Positions 53,600 through 62,674 of a stretch of 64,000 nt of DNA are shown here, one piece after another; the stretch's first letter is position 1; each line of letters opens with the position of its first letter. Below the pieces are notes generated by a model that saw nothing but the letters and a program-made list of their open reading frames with translations, did no database searches and was not told the origin of the DNA. A program made the translations under genes and the position numbers. The DNA is from an uncultured Litoreibacter sp. (GTDB taxonomy: Bacteria; Pseudomonadota; Alphaproteobacteria; Rhodobacterales; Rhodobacteraceae), in contig CANNGL010000005.1 in NCBI GenBank assembly GCA_947504205.1, positions 242,751 through 306,750 of the forward strand, written 5' to 3'.

Positions 53600-55032
53600 G
53601 GGAACTCCTTGAGTAGGGCGGCGGCGGCTGTGTATCGCGCATGGCCCTCGGCGAAGGCTGCGCTCAGGTTTCTATTAGGCTCTATCGTGCGATCAATTGG
53701 CGGTGTCGTTGCGATGCTGAGGTCCCCGGTGTCGCAAATCATACCCAGTCGGGCGGCACCAAGTGCGGCACCAAAGTCGCCCGATTGCGGAAGGCTCAAT
53801 GGTAGATCCAGCGCGGTAGCAAGCGCTTCCAGCCAGTATTGTGACCGGCTGCCACCACCAACAGCGAGACAGGAGGTGATCTGCGTTCCAGTTGCCGCCA
53901 GAGCGTCCCGGCAATCCCGCAAGGCAAAGGCCACACCTTCCAGAACCGCGCGTGTCAGGGCTTCTGCATCCGCCTCATGATCAAGCCCCAGAAACGCGCC
54001 GCGGACTCTTGCGCTGTTCAGGGGCGTGCGTTCCCCGCCAAGATAGGGCAGGAAGACCTGAGGAGCCGGTGCTTGAAGTGCCCCGAGATTTCCGGTGAGT
54101 TTGGCGACATCACCGCCGATTAGCCCGGCATACCAATTCAATGCATCGGTGGCTGCAAGGATCACACCCATCTGATGCCATGTATTGGGCAGTGCATGAC
54201 AGAATGTGTGTACGGCCGTGGCAGGGTCGGGTCTGTAGCTATTGTTCGCGGCAAAAAGCACGCCGGAGGTGCCAAGGGATACGAAGGCCTGCCCGGCTTT
54301 CTGTACTCCCATGCCGATGGCCGACGCGGCGTTGTCTCCGCCGCCTCCGGCAACCTTCACGGAGGCGCTGAGCCCCCAGCGATCAGCCAATTCGGAGCGC
54401 AATGTACCTGAAACATCGCTGCCTTCGACGAGCGTGGGCATCGCGGCGCGCGATAGTTCGGAGCGTTCAAGCAAGGCGTCGCTCCAGTCGCGCGCTCCGG
54501 TGTCCAGCCAGCTGGTACCAGCCGCATCTGACATCTCAGCGACATGCTCGCCAGTGAGCCATAGCCGCAGATAGTCTTTCGGCAGCAGTACTTTCGCCAC
54601 CTTATCGAACAGGGCGGGATCGTTGCGCTTCAGCCAATGCAGTTTGGGTGCTGTGAAGCCCGGAAACACGATGTTGCCCGTGACCTTTCGCCAGATTGTG
54701 TCGGCGTCCATTTCTGCCGCTTCGGGCGCCGATCGCGTGTCGTTCCAGAGGATGCATGGACCCAGCACAGCATCTGAAGCATCAAGCAAGGTAGCACCGT
54801 GCATCTGGCCAGATAACCCGATTGCGCGCACCTCTTTAAGGGACCGTTCAGCGGACAGTTGATCCAGAACAATCTCTGCGGCGGCAATCCAGCTTTGAGG
54901 GTCTTGTTCTGACCATCCGGATTGCGGGCGCAATACGGTCAGTTCTGCGGTGGCCTCGGCAATGACGTTCTGATCCGGATCGATCAGCAAGGCCTTTAGG
55001 CCAGACGTTCCAAGGTCGAGGCCCAGATACAT
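53596..55032 (-). CDS. xylB: Xylulokinase
   Basis: XylB phosphorylates xylulose with ATP to xylulose 5-phosphate. This 478-residue FGGY kinase begins with the phosphate-binding [15 protein letters not shown] at 4-18, then [13 protein letters not shown] with substrate contacts, and the C-terminal ATP motif [17 protein letters not shown]. The start overlaps the ATPase gene by one base and the stop overlaps xylA by four. Confidence 0.96.
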   Translation of the reverse strand: MYLGLDLGTSGLKALLIDPDQNVIAEATAELTVLRPQSGWSEQDPQSWIAAAEIVLDQLSAERSLKEVRAIGLSGQMHGATLLDASDAVLGPCILWNDTRSAPEAAEMDADTIWRKVTGNIVFPGFTAPKLHWLKRNDPALFDKVAKVLLPKDYLRLWLTGEHVAEMSDAAGTSWLDTGARDWSDALLERSELSRAAMPTLVEGSDVSGTLRSELADRWGLSASVKVAGGGGDNAASAIGMGVQKAGQAFVSLGTSGVLFAANNSYRPDPATAVHTFCHALPNTWHQMGVILAATDALNWYAGLIGGDVAKLTGNLGALQAPAPQVFLPYLGGERTPLNSARVRGAFLGLDHEADAEALTRAVLEGVAFALRDCRDALAATGTQITSCLAVGGGSRSQYWLEALATALDLPLSLPQSGDFGAALGAARLGMICDTGDLSIATTPPIDRTIEPNRNLSAAFAEGHARYTAAAALLKEFP

Positions 55033-55793
55033 CAGGCGACCAAATGTTCAGGTTGCTTACCCGCAATGATCATCGCCAGGATGTCATCTTCAGACACCTC
55101 ATCGACCTTGACGACGCCGACCAGTTTTCCGTTTTTCATAACGGCGGCGCGGTCACAAAGCGCTTTAACCTGATGAACGTCATGGTCGATCAGGAAGATA
55201 CCCAGACCTTGCCGTTTCAATTCATCAATCAACTCTGCCACCATCTGTGTTTCTTGTGGTCCAAGAGCCGCAGTGGGTTCATCCATGATCAGTATGCGTG
55301 CATTAAAATACACGGCGCGGGCAATCGCAACGGATTGCCGTTGCCCGCCTGATAAAGCCGAGACAGGGGCCGAGAACTTCTGAAAATTAGGGTTGAGACG
55401 CCCCATGATCTTGCGGGTCTCAGCTTCCATTGCCGCATCGTCGACCAGCCCCATGGCGTTTGTCAGTTCGCGCCCGAGAAACAGATTGGAGGCAGCGTCC
55501 AGATTGTCGGCAAGTGCCAGCGTCTGATATATTGTCTCGATATTGTAGTTCCTGGCGTCCCGCGGGTTGTTGATTGTTGCGTGCTGACCGTTCACCAGAA
55601 CTTCGCCGGAATCCATTTGATAGGCGCCTGAGAGGCATTTGATCAATGTCGACTTACCCGCACCGTTGTGACCCAGAAGGCCGACGACCTCTCCGGGATA
55701 CAGATCTACCGATACGTGATCGACGGCTTTGATCCCCCCGAAGGCGATGGAGATGTCTTTGAGTTCGACAAGTGGTGTGCTTGTATCAGTCAT
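55032..55793 (-). CDS. xylG: Sugar ABC transporter ATP-binding protein (xylose, XylG-like, single domain)
   Basis: This is the ATPase of the xylose importer. Its 253 residues form one nucleotide-binding domain with Walker [10 protein letters not shown] at 41-49, signature LSGGQ at 147-151 and Walker [12 protein letters not shown] (D171, E172). Classical XylG has two such domains in about 510 residues; the single-domain form is like FrcA-type importers of alphaproteobacteria and would act as a homodimer. It lies between the permease gene (12-base gap) and xylB. Confidence 0.92.
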   Translation of the reverse strand: MTDTSTPLVELKDISIAFGGIKAVDHVSVDLYPGEVVGLLGHNGAGKSTLIKCLSGAYQMDSGEVLVNGQHATINNPRDARNYNIETIYQTLALADNLDAASNLFLGRELTNAMGLVDDAAMEAETRKIMGRLNPNFQKFSAPVSALSGGQRQSVAIARAVYFNARILIMDEPTAALGPQETQMVAELIDELKRQGLGIFLIDHDVHQVKALCDRAAVMKNGKLVGVVKVDEVSEDDILAMIIAGKQPEHLVA

Positions 55794-55805
55794 TCTCGTA
55801 TCTCC

Positions 55806-57125
55806 TTACTTCGAATTGCGGCGGTAGAGGATGTCCAGGAACACGGCGAGTACCAGCACCGAGCCGACAACGACCTGTTGGATCGCGGCATCAAAGCCGA
55901 TCAAGACCATCCCGGTTTGTAGGCTCTGCATGACCAAGGCGCCCAGAATTGCTCCGTAAATCGTTCCGATACCGCCAGCCAGGGAGGTGCCGCCAATCAC
56001 AGCTGCGGCGATGACATAAAGCTCATCAAGCGTGCCGAGGGCGTTGGTTGCAGATCCAAGACGCGCAGAAGCGACAACTGCAGACAATGCTGTCAGGAAG
56101 CCCATCAGAGCGAAGATTTTAACGGTCATCCAGCGGGTGTTGATCCCGGCCAGTTCTGCCGCTTCCGGATTACCCCCGATCGCGTAGACGTACCGTCCGA
56201 ACCGCGTTCGTGACATCAGGATTGTCATGACAATGGCCACGGCAATCAGGATCAGAACCGGAATAGCGAAGCCGTGCGATATGAAAATCCCCTCGGGCGG
56301 AAGCTCGATCCCCTCTGCGGACGCATACCGACGTACAATGCCTTTGGGCCAAGGGTAGGCATTCACCAGCAACACGGCCCCGATGACCGCACCGCAGCCG
56401 ACGACGGCCAGAAAGGTTTCAGCCCATACAGGGCGTTGGGTGATCTGGAAATTTTTGCGTTGGCGGCGGCCAAAGACGATCAGCGCCAAGACGGCCATGC
56501 ATCCCAGAAGACCGACGATCCAGCTTCCTGTCGAGCCAACTGCGCCGTAGGGTCCGCCACCCAACAAGGCAAAGGTCGGGTCAACAGGCGAGATGGTTTC
56601 GCCGCGGGCGACCAGAAAAGCGGCCCCGCGCCAGACGAGCAATCCGCCAAGCGTGACAATAAAGGCAGGTATCTTGCCATATGCGATCAGAAAGCCGTGG
56701 AAGGCGCCGATTAGTGTCCCGATGATCAAGCCGCACAGGATTGCGATGATCCACAGCATTGGATGACCGAGGCCCAGATACATCGGTAGAATATTGACCT
56801 GCATCACACCCATGATGATGGCGCAGAAGCCCAACACCGACCCGACCGACAGGTCGATATGTCGTGTCACGATCACCAGAACCATGCCGGTGGCCATGAT
56901 CCCGATGGAGGCCGTTTGCACGCTGAGGTTCCAAAGATTTCGTGGCGTTAGGAACGCGCCGAATCCGTTAACGATCTCACCATAGAAGTGAAAGCCGAGC
57001 CAGATTGCGCCCAACGCCCCGAGCATGCCCAACAGGCGCGTGTCCAGTTCGGTGGCATGAAGAAAACGGGAAAACGCGCCTTCTTGGGAAGTTGCCGTTT
57101 CAGATGCAGCAGGTGTGTCGGTCAT
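55806..57125 (-). CDS. xylH: Xylose ABC transporter permease
   Basis: This BPD_transp_2-family permease of 439 residues has about ten membrane helices and the typical stretches GFCAIIMGVMQVNI, GKIPAFIVTLGGLLVWRG and AAVIGGTSLAGGIGTIYGAILGAL. I chose the ATG with a GAGG ribosome site; the frame extends 17 codons further into cysteine-rich, unlikely sequence. It works with the xylF and xylG products. Confidence 0.94.
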   Translation of the reverse strand: MTDTPAASETATSQEGAFSRFLHATELDTRLLGMLGALGAIWLGFHFYGEIVNGFGAFLTPRNLWNLSVQTASIGIMATGMVLVIVTRHIDLSVGSVLGFCAIIMGVMQVNILPMYLGLGHPMLWIIAILCGLIIGTLIGAFHGFLIAYGKIPAFIVTLGGLLVWRGAAFLVARGETISPVDPTFALLGGGPYGAVGSTGSWIVGLLGCMAVLALIVFGRRQRKNFQITQRPVWAETFLAVVGCGAVIGAVLLVNAYPWPKGIVRRYASAEGIELPPEGIFISHGFAIPVLILIAVAIVMTILMSRTRFGRYVYAIGGNPEAAELAGINTRWMTVKIFALMGFLTALSAVVASARLGSATNALGTLDELYVIAAAVIGGTSLAGGIGTIYGAILGALVMQSLQTGMVLIGFDAAIQQVVVGSVLVLAVFLDILYRRNSK

Positions 57126-57208
57126 GGCTGGCCTCGGTGCAGATGCGCAGCAACAGACCACCAACAAGCAGCCCATGTCACGCGATAAATCTGATTAGGG
57201 GGTAGGGT

Positions 57209-57235
57209 GGCACTGGCAGACAATCCGCCAGTGCC
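57209..57235 (-). promoter_or_regulatory. Stem-loop between xylF and xylH
   Basis: GGCACTGGC and GCCAGTGCC form a perfect nine-base stem with a nine-base loop, 15 bases after the xylF stop in the direction of transcription. No T tract follows. Such stem-loops after binding-protein genes stabilise the upstream message or partly block readthrough, which would explain more binding protein than permease. Confidence 0.6.
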
Positions 57236-57249
57236 GTCTGAAATTTGGC

Positions 57250-58284
57250 TTAGCAGCCAGCGACGCCGTCCATGGCGCCTTCGCAGACTTTGTCTTTCGC
57301 AATGTGACCTGCATCGATAACAGCACTGATGTTATCTTTGGTCACAGGTGTCGGGTCGAGGAAGATGGCGTTCATCTCAACACCCTTTTCACCGCCGGAC
57401 CATTTCACAGCACCGTCGACATCGGCGAGCGCTGTTCCACCGGCAAGTGCCACTGCAATCTCGGCAGCAGCTTTCCCGAGGTCACGGCTGTTTTTCCAGA
57501 CCGACACAGTTTGCGTGCCGCGTGCAACGCGGTTCAGAGCAGCGTGGTCACCGTCTTGGCCACCAATCGGGATATCAAGTCCCTGTGCTGCCAGAGCAGC
57601 GATTGCGCCACCGGCCATACCGTCATTCTGAGCCAGAACAGCGTCGATAGCGTTGTCGTTGGCCGTCAGCATCTGCTCCATGTTCTTCTGGGCATTGTCC
57701 GGCTTCCAACCATCGGAGAATGCTTCGCCGACGATCTTGATTTTGCCAGCTGCAACATCGTCACCGATGACTTCCATCATGCCTTCCAGCAGGAACCCGG
57801 CGTTTGGATCGCCTTTATCGCCTTTGATAATCGCGTAGTTGCCTTCAGGCTGAGCAGCCTTGACGGTCTCTGCGATGATGCGGCCAACGCCTTTGTTGTC
57901 AAAAGTCAGGTAGAAGGTGCGGTCATCTTCGATCAAGCGGTCATAACCAACCACCGGGATGCCTTCATTGTCGGCTTTATCGACAGCGGGACCGATCGCA
58001 TCTTTGTCCATCGCTAGGATGATCAGAGCGTCTGCGCCTTGCGCGATCAAAGACTCAACATCTGTGAGCTGCTTTGCGGCAGAGGCTTGTGCGTCAGCAG
58101 AGATGTATTTTGCGCCCGCTTCTTCCAGAGCCGCCTTGATAGCAGCTTCGTCAGTTTTCCAGCGTTCTTCCTGAAAGTTAGACCAGCTCACGCCCACGGT
58201 CACACCGTGGCCATCAGCAAAAACTGGAGCGGTCATAAATGTTGTTGCGGCTAGGGCGAGCCCCAGCAGTGTTCTTCTTTTCAT
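57250..58284 (-). CDS. xylF: D-xylose ABC transporter substrate-binding protein
   Basis: This periplasmic binding protein has 344 residues with a signal peptide (about 1-23, VFA-DGHG) and the two-lobed periplasmic-binding fold. Recognisable stretches are GVTVGVSWSNFQEERWKTDE, LIILAMDKDAIGPAVDKA, VGYDRLIEDD, VLAQNDGMAGGAIAAL and IGGQDGDHAALNRV. It is the first gene of the xyl operon and is followed by a stem-loop. A palindromic operator candidate and a promoter lie within 95 bases upstream. Confidence 0.95.
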   Translation of the reverse strand: MKRRTLLGLALAATTFMTAPVFADGHGVTVGVSWSNFQEERWKTDEAAIKAALEEAGAKYISADAQASAAKQLTDVESLIAQGADALIILAMDKDAIGPAVDKADNEGIPVVGYDRLIEDDRTFYLTFDNKGVGRIIAETVKAAQPEGNYAIIKGDKGDPNAGFLLEGMMEVIGDDVAAGKIKIVGEAFSDGWKPDNAQKNMEQMLTANDNAIDAVLAQNDGMAGGAIAALAAQGLDIPIGGQDGDHAALNRVARGTQTVSVWKNSRDLGKAAAEIAVALAGGTALADVDGAVKWSGGEKGVEMNAIFLDPTPVTKDNISAVIDAGHIAKDKVCEGAMDGVAGC

Positions 58285-58322
58285 GTAGTCCTCCCAATAG
58301 GCTTCGACGCCGAAGCGCCGAG

Positions 58323-58338
58323 TCGGTAATTTTACCGA
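58323..58338. promoter_or_regulatory. Palindromic operator candidate upstream of xylF
   Basis: TCGGTAATTTTACCGA is a perfect inverted repeat of seven bases with a two-base centre. It ends 39 bases before the xylF start, near the expected transcription start for a promoter with the TTGACA described nearby. A likely binding site for the divergently encoded ROK regulator. Confidence 0.5.
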
Positions 58339-58364
58339 TCACACCAATCAATGGCAGGTATTAA

Positions 58365-58393
58365 TTTGAGTGTCAAAATAAAAAACGTATAGT
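58365..58393. promoter_or_regulatory. Overlapping divergent promoter elements and second inverted repeat, xylF/xylR
   Basis: TTTGA-GTG-TCAAA (58365-58377) is a short inverted repeat. On the plus strand TTGAGT, 16 bases and TATAGT suit the regulator gene. On the minus strand a perfect TTGACA (58376-58371) can serve as the -35 of xylF. A repressor bound here would cover both promoters. Confidence 0.4.
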
Positions 58394-58484
58394 TTCGGTT
58401 GAAAACGCTCGAATTTAGTGACAGCCTGCCCAAATCAACTGGGAGAGCTGTGGGATCGCCGCTAGATTTCGCATTATTATTTAG

Positions 58485-59780
58485 ATGAATGAAATAATAG
58501 ATACGTCATTCGATATCGGGGATTCGGATATGGAATCGCGCTCTGGCTGCGGACCGTTGATCGCCCCATTGAATGACACAATGCGACCATTGCGCCAGCA
58601 GATTTTTGAGCGGGTGCGTGCGGCGGGCTTGATCCCGCGCGTCGAGGTGGCGAAGGCGCTTGGCATTAGCCCGGCCTCTGTGACGACGCTGACATCCGAA
58701 CTCATTGATCAAGGTTTGCTCGAAGAAGTCGCGGCACCGCGTGCGACTAGTGATAGCGGTCGCGGGCGACCGCCTGTGGCACTCGGTGTGAGGCCGGAAG
58801 CTCACTATGTGGCAGGTATTAAACTGTCGGATCGTGAACACACGGCCGTCATTGTTGACTTTGCAGGGAATGTTATCGCATCCGAGGCGATTGCAATGGT
58901 GGCGAATTCGAAATCTGTCGAAGATCTATTAGACACCTGCGAGACGCTCATAGACCTGGTGACAGAAAAATCCGGTGTCGCCCGGACGCGTCTGTCGTCA
59001 ATAGGAATTGGCGTTCCGGGCTTTGTCGAAGGCAGGTCGGGACGCGTGATCTGGTCTCCGCTGCTGGCCAACAAGATGGTCGATCTGGCACCTCAGGCAC
59101 GCGAGAGGTTCGATCTGCCAGTGACGATTGACAATGACGCAAATCTGGTCGCACTCGCAGAGCTTTGGTTTGGGGCAGGGCGTGAGCTGTCTGACTTTGC
59201 GGTGATCACAATAGAACATGGCGTCGGCATGGGGTATGTGATGAACCACCGCCTTTTCAGAGGAGCCGAGGGGCTCGGAACAGAGCTTGGCCATGTGAAA
59301 GTGCAATTGGACGGTGCCTTGTGCCGATGTGGCCAGCGAGGCTGCCTTGAGGCGTATATCGCGGATTACGCCCTTGCGCGTGAGGCCGCTACGGCACTGG
59401 ATCAGAGTGCCGCAGACATACAAGGCACCGCTGCACTTCTGGAACATCTTCATGAGGAAGCCAAAAAAGGCAACAAAGCTGCGAAGTCCATCTTCAACCG
59501 GGCAGGGCGGTATCTGGCCGTCGGCTTGGCAAATGTTGTGAATTTGTTCGATCCATCGAAGATATTCCTGTCGGGCGGGCGGATGCGCTACGACTTCCTT
59601 TATGCAAACGACGTATTGGCCGAGATGGATACGCTTGTCCTGAATACGCGGCATGATGTGACCGCGGTTGAGGTTCATTCATGGGGCGATTTGCTGTGGG
59701 CGCGCGGGGCAGCAGCACTGGCTCTTTCGTCCCTGACAGAAACCTGTCTGAACGGCGGCGTCGAGACTGGCACCGCATGA
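58485..59780 (+). CDS. xylR: ROK-family transcriptional regulator, probable xylose repressor XylR
   Basis: The 431 residues have an N-terminal winged helix-turn-helix (about 36-85, EVAKALGISPASVTTLTSEL) and a ROK sugar-binding domain. The latter has IDNDAN near 215-220, GLGTELGH ending at H270, and the zinc motif CRCGQRGCLE (C280, C282, C287). Divergent transcription from xylF argues for a xylose-responsive repressor. An in-frame ATG at codon 16 with a GGGG just upstream is an alternative start. The stop overlaps the next gene (ATGA). Confidence 0.88.
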   Translation: MNEIIDTSFDIGDSDMESRSGCGPLIAPLNDTMRPLRQQIFERVRAAGLIPRVEVAKALGISPASVTTLTSELIDQGLLEEVAAPRATSDSGRGRPPVALGVRPEAHYVAGIKLSDREHTAVIVDFAGNVIASEAIAMVANSKSVEDLLDTCETLIDLVTEKSGVARTRLSSIGIGVPGFVEGRSGRVIWSPLLANKMVDLAPQARERFDLPVTIDNDANLVALAELWFGAGRELSDFAVITIEHGVGMGYVMNHRLFRGAEGLGTELGHVKVQLDGALCRCGQRGCLEAYIADYALAREAATALDQSAADIQGTAALLEHLHEEAKKGNKAAKSIFNRAGRYLAVGLANVVNLFDPSKIFLSGGRMRYDFLYANDVLAEMDTLVLNTRHDVTAVEVHSWGDLLWARGAAALALSSLTETCLNGGVETGTA

Positions 59781-61276
59781 GGGCGGTCTTGGTCGCACTG
59801 ACAGTTGCGCTACCGGCAGTCGCAGACCCGCTATTTGAAGATAGTTCCGCAGGCCTGCCGGTTGAACATGTCTACTCTGGGGGATGGGAGCATTTTGTAG
59901 GGGGCGGCGTGGCCGTGTTCGACTGCAATGGAGACCGGCGCCTCGACATTCTGGCTGCCGGTGGGGAGGAACCCACCCGCTTATTTGTCAATCAGACAGA
60001 CGCCGGCAGCGCATTGACGTTTGCGGATGGTCGTTTCGAGCCAATCAAGGATGTCACAGGTGCTTATCCCATCGACATCAACAGCGACGGGCATCTGGAC
60101 GTGGTGCTGCTCCGGGTCGGGCCAAATCAACTGTTGAAAGGGGACGGGCAGTGTAACTTTGTCGACGCGACCGGTGAATGGGGACTCAATGCCGGCGGTC
60201 GCTGGAGCACAGCCTTCACCGCCACGTGGGAAAAGGACCAATCTTGGCCTAGTCTTGTTGTCGGGAACTATGTTGATCGCGCTGATCCCGAAGGCCCTTT
60301 TGAGGCTTGCGATGTGAACGAAGTGCATCGACCCAGCGGAGAAAGTTTCAAAGCGCCAGAGTTTTTGGACCCCGGCTATTGTGCGCTTTCGATGCTGATT
60401 TCAGACTGGCAAAGGACAGGGGAACCAGAGCTCAGAATCTCCAATGACAGGCATTACTACGTCCGTGGTGGCTTCGAGGAGATGTGGCGGCTTGATCCGC
60501 TGTCACCCCGCAGCGAGGAAGATGGCTGGGATCGTGTATCACTTTGGGGGATGGGGATCGCCAGCGCGGATCTAACTGGCGACGGCAAACCCGAAGTAAT
60601 GCTGACCTCGATGGGGGATCAGTTGCTTCAGTTCAATGAAGCGCCAAGGATGCGCAACGCGCCGTTTCAGATTGGCACCTACGCGCAGCGTCCCTATATC
60701 GGCGATGATGGACGACCTTCAACCGGCTGGCACGCTGAGTTTGCGGATGTGAATAATGACGGGCTGCTGGATTTGTTCATCGCGAAGGGTAACGTGGATC
60801 AAATGCCCTCCAATGCGATGGCTGATCCCAACAATTTGCTGATTCAATCCACCGACATGACCTTTGTAGAACATGGAAGTTCCGCGGGCATCGCAACTAC
60901 AGAGCGATCCCGCGGCGCAGCACTGGCCGACCTGAACAATGATGGCAGGCTTGATTTGGTGGTGGTTAACCGTCGCGCTCCGATGGAGCTATGGCGAAAT
61001 GTCAGCGCGAATACCGGTAATTGGCTGGCCGTGGAGCTTAGGCAAACCGGATCGAATACGCGTGCGGTAGGGGCTTGGGTAGAAGTGCGGTCCGATATCG
61101 GTGTTCGAACCCGTGAAATCACAGTTGGCGGTGGCCATGCGGGCGGGCAGAGTGGCCCTGTCCATTTTGGTCTGGGCGGTGCGCTCAAGGCTGACTTTCG
61201 GGTGATCTGGCCGGACGGAACAGTGTCGGATTGGCAAACCGTCGAGGCAAACCAACGCGTCGACATTCAGCGCTAG
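59777..61276 (+). CDS. Exported CRTAC1-family protein (FG-GAP/VCBS repeats with ASPIC/UnbV domain)
   Basis: The chosen ATG overlaps the regulator stop and exposes a signal peptide (about 1-17, AVA-DPLF), giving 499 residues. Repeated calcium-binding strands mark the beta-propeller (DCNGDRRLDILAAGG, DINSDGHLDVVLL, DLTGDGKPEVMLT, DVNNDGLLDLFIAKG, DLNNDGRLDLVVVNR). The C-terminal 85 residues form an ASPIC/UnbV domain (GNWLAVELRQTGSNTRAVGA, IWPDGTVSDWQ). The function is unknown. It is convergent with a di-haem peroxidase, sharing a CTAG with overlapping stops. Confidence 0.87.
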   Translation: MRAVLVALTVALPAVADPLFEDSSAGLPVEHVYSGGWEHFVGGGVAVFDCNGDRRLDILAAGGEEPTRLFVNQTDAGSALTFADGRFEPIKDVTGAYPIDINSDGHLDVVLLRVGPNQLLKGDGQCNFVDATGEWGLNAGGRWSTAFTATWEKDQSWPSLVVGNYVDRADPEGPFEACDVNEVHRPSGESFKAPEFLDPGYCALSMLISDWQRTGEPELRISNDRHYYVRGGFEEMWRLDPLSPRSEEDGWDRVSLWGMGIASADLTGDGKPEVMLTSMGDQLLQFNEAPRMRNAPFQIGTYAQRPYIGDDGRPSTGWHAEFADVNNDGLLDLFIAKGNVDQMPSNAMADPNNLLIQSTDMTFVEHGSSAGIATTERSRGAALADLNNDGRLDLVVVNRRAPMELWRNVSANTGNWLAVELRQTGSNTRAVGAWVEVRSDIGVRTREITVGGGHAGGQSGPVHFGLGGALKADFRVIWPDGTVSDWQTVEANQRVDIQR

Positions 61277-62604
61277 CGCTCGACCGGAAGACCACTGGGA
61301 ACGCTGTCAGGTATGCCGAGGCGGCCCGCAAGCGATGTCGGGTCAGTCAAGCTGTCCAAGAAGGCCAATAGTGCCTCGAACTCATCATCACTCAAACGCA
61401 CTGGCGGCTGTATTACAGCGTCTTTGATCTCTGCCATTGCGGCTTCGTCACCCAAGATTGTCCAATCGGGCTTTGCACCCTCTAGGGGTGGCAGCGCGAC
61501 CTGCACCTGATAGGTCGATAGCCGCGACACTGGGTCGGCATGGTGGCGCAGAAAATCCGGAAGGTTTGCAAACGCACCGGCATGTCCCCAAGGGCCCGTT
61601 TTGGCGACATTGCGCAGGGGTGGGGTGCGGAACGCATAGAAATCCTCAAACCGCCCCGTCACACGCGCCCGACCGATATCTTTCTGATGCGCTTCGAAAC
61701 GTGCGGCTTTCCCGGGTCCAAGCTGTGGTTGGCCCATCGCATGAAAGCCTTGATCGGACAGCATCTGGCCGGAATGGCAGGCGGCACATTGTGCTTTGCC
61801 GTAAAACAGAGATGCCCCTTCTGCGGCCAGGTCTGGCAAGCTGATCTCGCCACGCAGCATCTGATCAAAGGCACTGTTGTCGGCCCGCCACTCGAACGCC
61901 ATGAAGGCGGCAATCGCGTTGGAGATGTCAGCGAAACCGACCGCGCGGCCCCTCGCAATATCAGGATAGACCATCTCGAACTCAGATTGATACTCGTCGA
62001 TCTTTGCAACTCGCGCGGCAATCGCATCCCAAGCGCCACCTGGCCCGGTGATCCGTCCCTGACGAACCAACTTGGAAATCTCGTTTTTCTGATAGTGCCC
62101 AGCCATTTCGTCTGCTGACAAAACGGGGAACATGGTTTGCGCGGACAAGAGACCCGAGAACCCGGATACCATTTCGTCTTCCAAAGGAGTCCTGAACCCA
62201 TTTGCACGTGAGGGATCAACCTCGATCCGGCCGTCGTGAAAGAGGACGCGGAGTTGCTTCAACCCGAGATTGAAGAGCGCAGGCGAGTTTCTTGGTATGC
62301 GTTGCTCGGGCAGGTTATCGGGATCTGCGACCCGTTCTGGCCCCAGCCCGATGCCACCATCCCCCAGTCCCAGCGACAGCCCATCACCCGTGGCAAAGCG
62401 CGGATGATGACAGGTTGCACAGGAGACGTTGCGATTGCCGGACAGAATTGGATCGTAGAACAGCGCTTGGCCCAACCTCACCTCGGACATGTTGCTTTGT
62501 ACGAAGTCCGTATCTGTCAAAGGCTCAGGGAAATCGGCCGCCCATGCGGCAGTCGCGCAAGCGATTACGGTACTACCGCTCAGAATTTTCGGTGCAAGAG
62601 ACAT
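61273..62604 (-). CDS. Di-haem cytochrome c peroxidase/MauG-family protein
   Basis: The chosen ATG gives 443 residues with a signal peptide (about 1-23, WAADFPE); a TTG 60 bases upstream and a GTG between are weaker options. Two haem c sites are present, CATCH at about 62-66 and CAACH at 273-277, plus a possible distal methionine in FHAMGQP. The N-terminal haem is followed by the usual RNSPALFNLGL and FHDGRIEVD segments. The family reduces hydrogen peroxide or, as MauG, oxidises a partner protein. The partner could be the convergent CRTAC1-like protein (inference). Confidence 0.88.
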   Translation of the reverse strand: MSLAPKILSGSTVIACATAAWAADFPEPLTDTDFVQSNMSEVRLGQALFYDPILSGNRNVSCATCHHPRFATGDGLSLGLGDGGIGLGPERVADPDNLPEQRIPRNSPALFNLGLKQLRVLFHDGRIEVDPSRANGFRTPLEDEMVSGFSGLLSAQTMFPVLSADEMAGHYQKNEISKLVRQGRITGPGGAWDAIAARVAKIDEYQSEFEMVYPDIARGRAVGFADISNAIAAFMAFEWRADNSAFDQMLRGEISLPDLAAEGASLFYGKAQCAACHSGQMLSDQGFHAMGQPQLGPGKAARFEAHQKDIGRARVTGRFEDFYAFRTPPLRNVAKTGPWGHAGAFANLPDFLRHHADPVSRLSTYQVQVALPPLEGAKPDWTILGDEAAMAEIKDAVIQPPVRLSDDEFEALLAFLDSLTDPTSLAGRLGIPDSVPSGLPVER

Positions 62605-62674
62605 AGCTTCCAGACAGGTCACAGGCAAAGTTTCGGTAAGGATATTGCCTGCTCCCTGTCGCAAGCGAAAGGCC

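Noticed and set aside
53072-53980. A 302-codon frame opposite xylA and xylB
   Set aside because: It spans the junction of two certain genes and its translation is arginine/alanine-rich with no domain.
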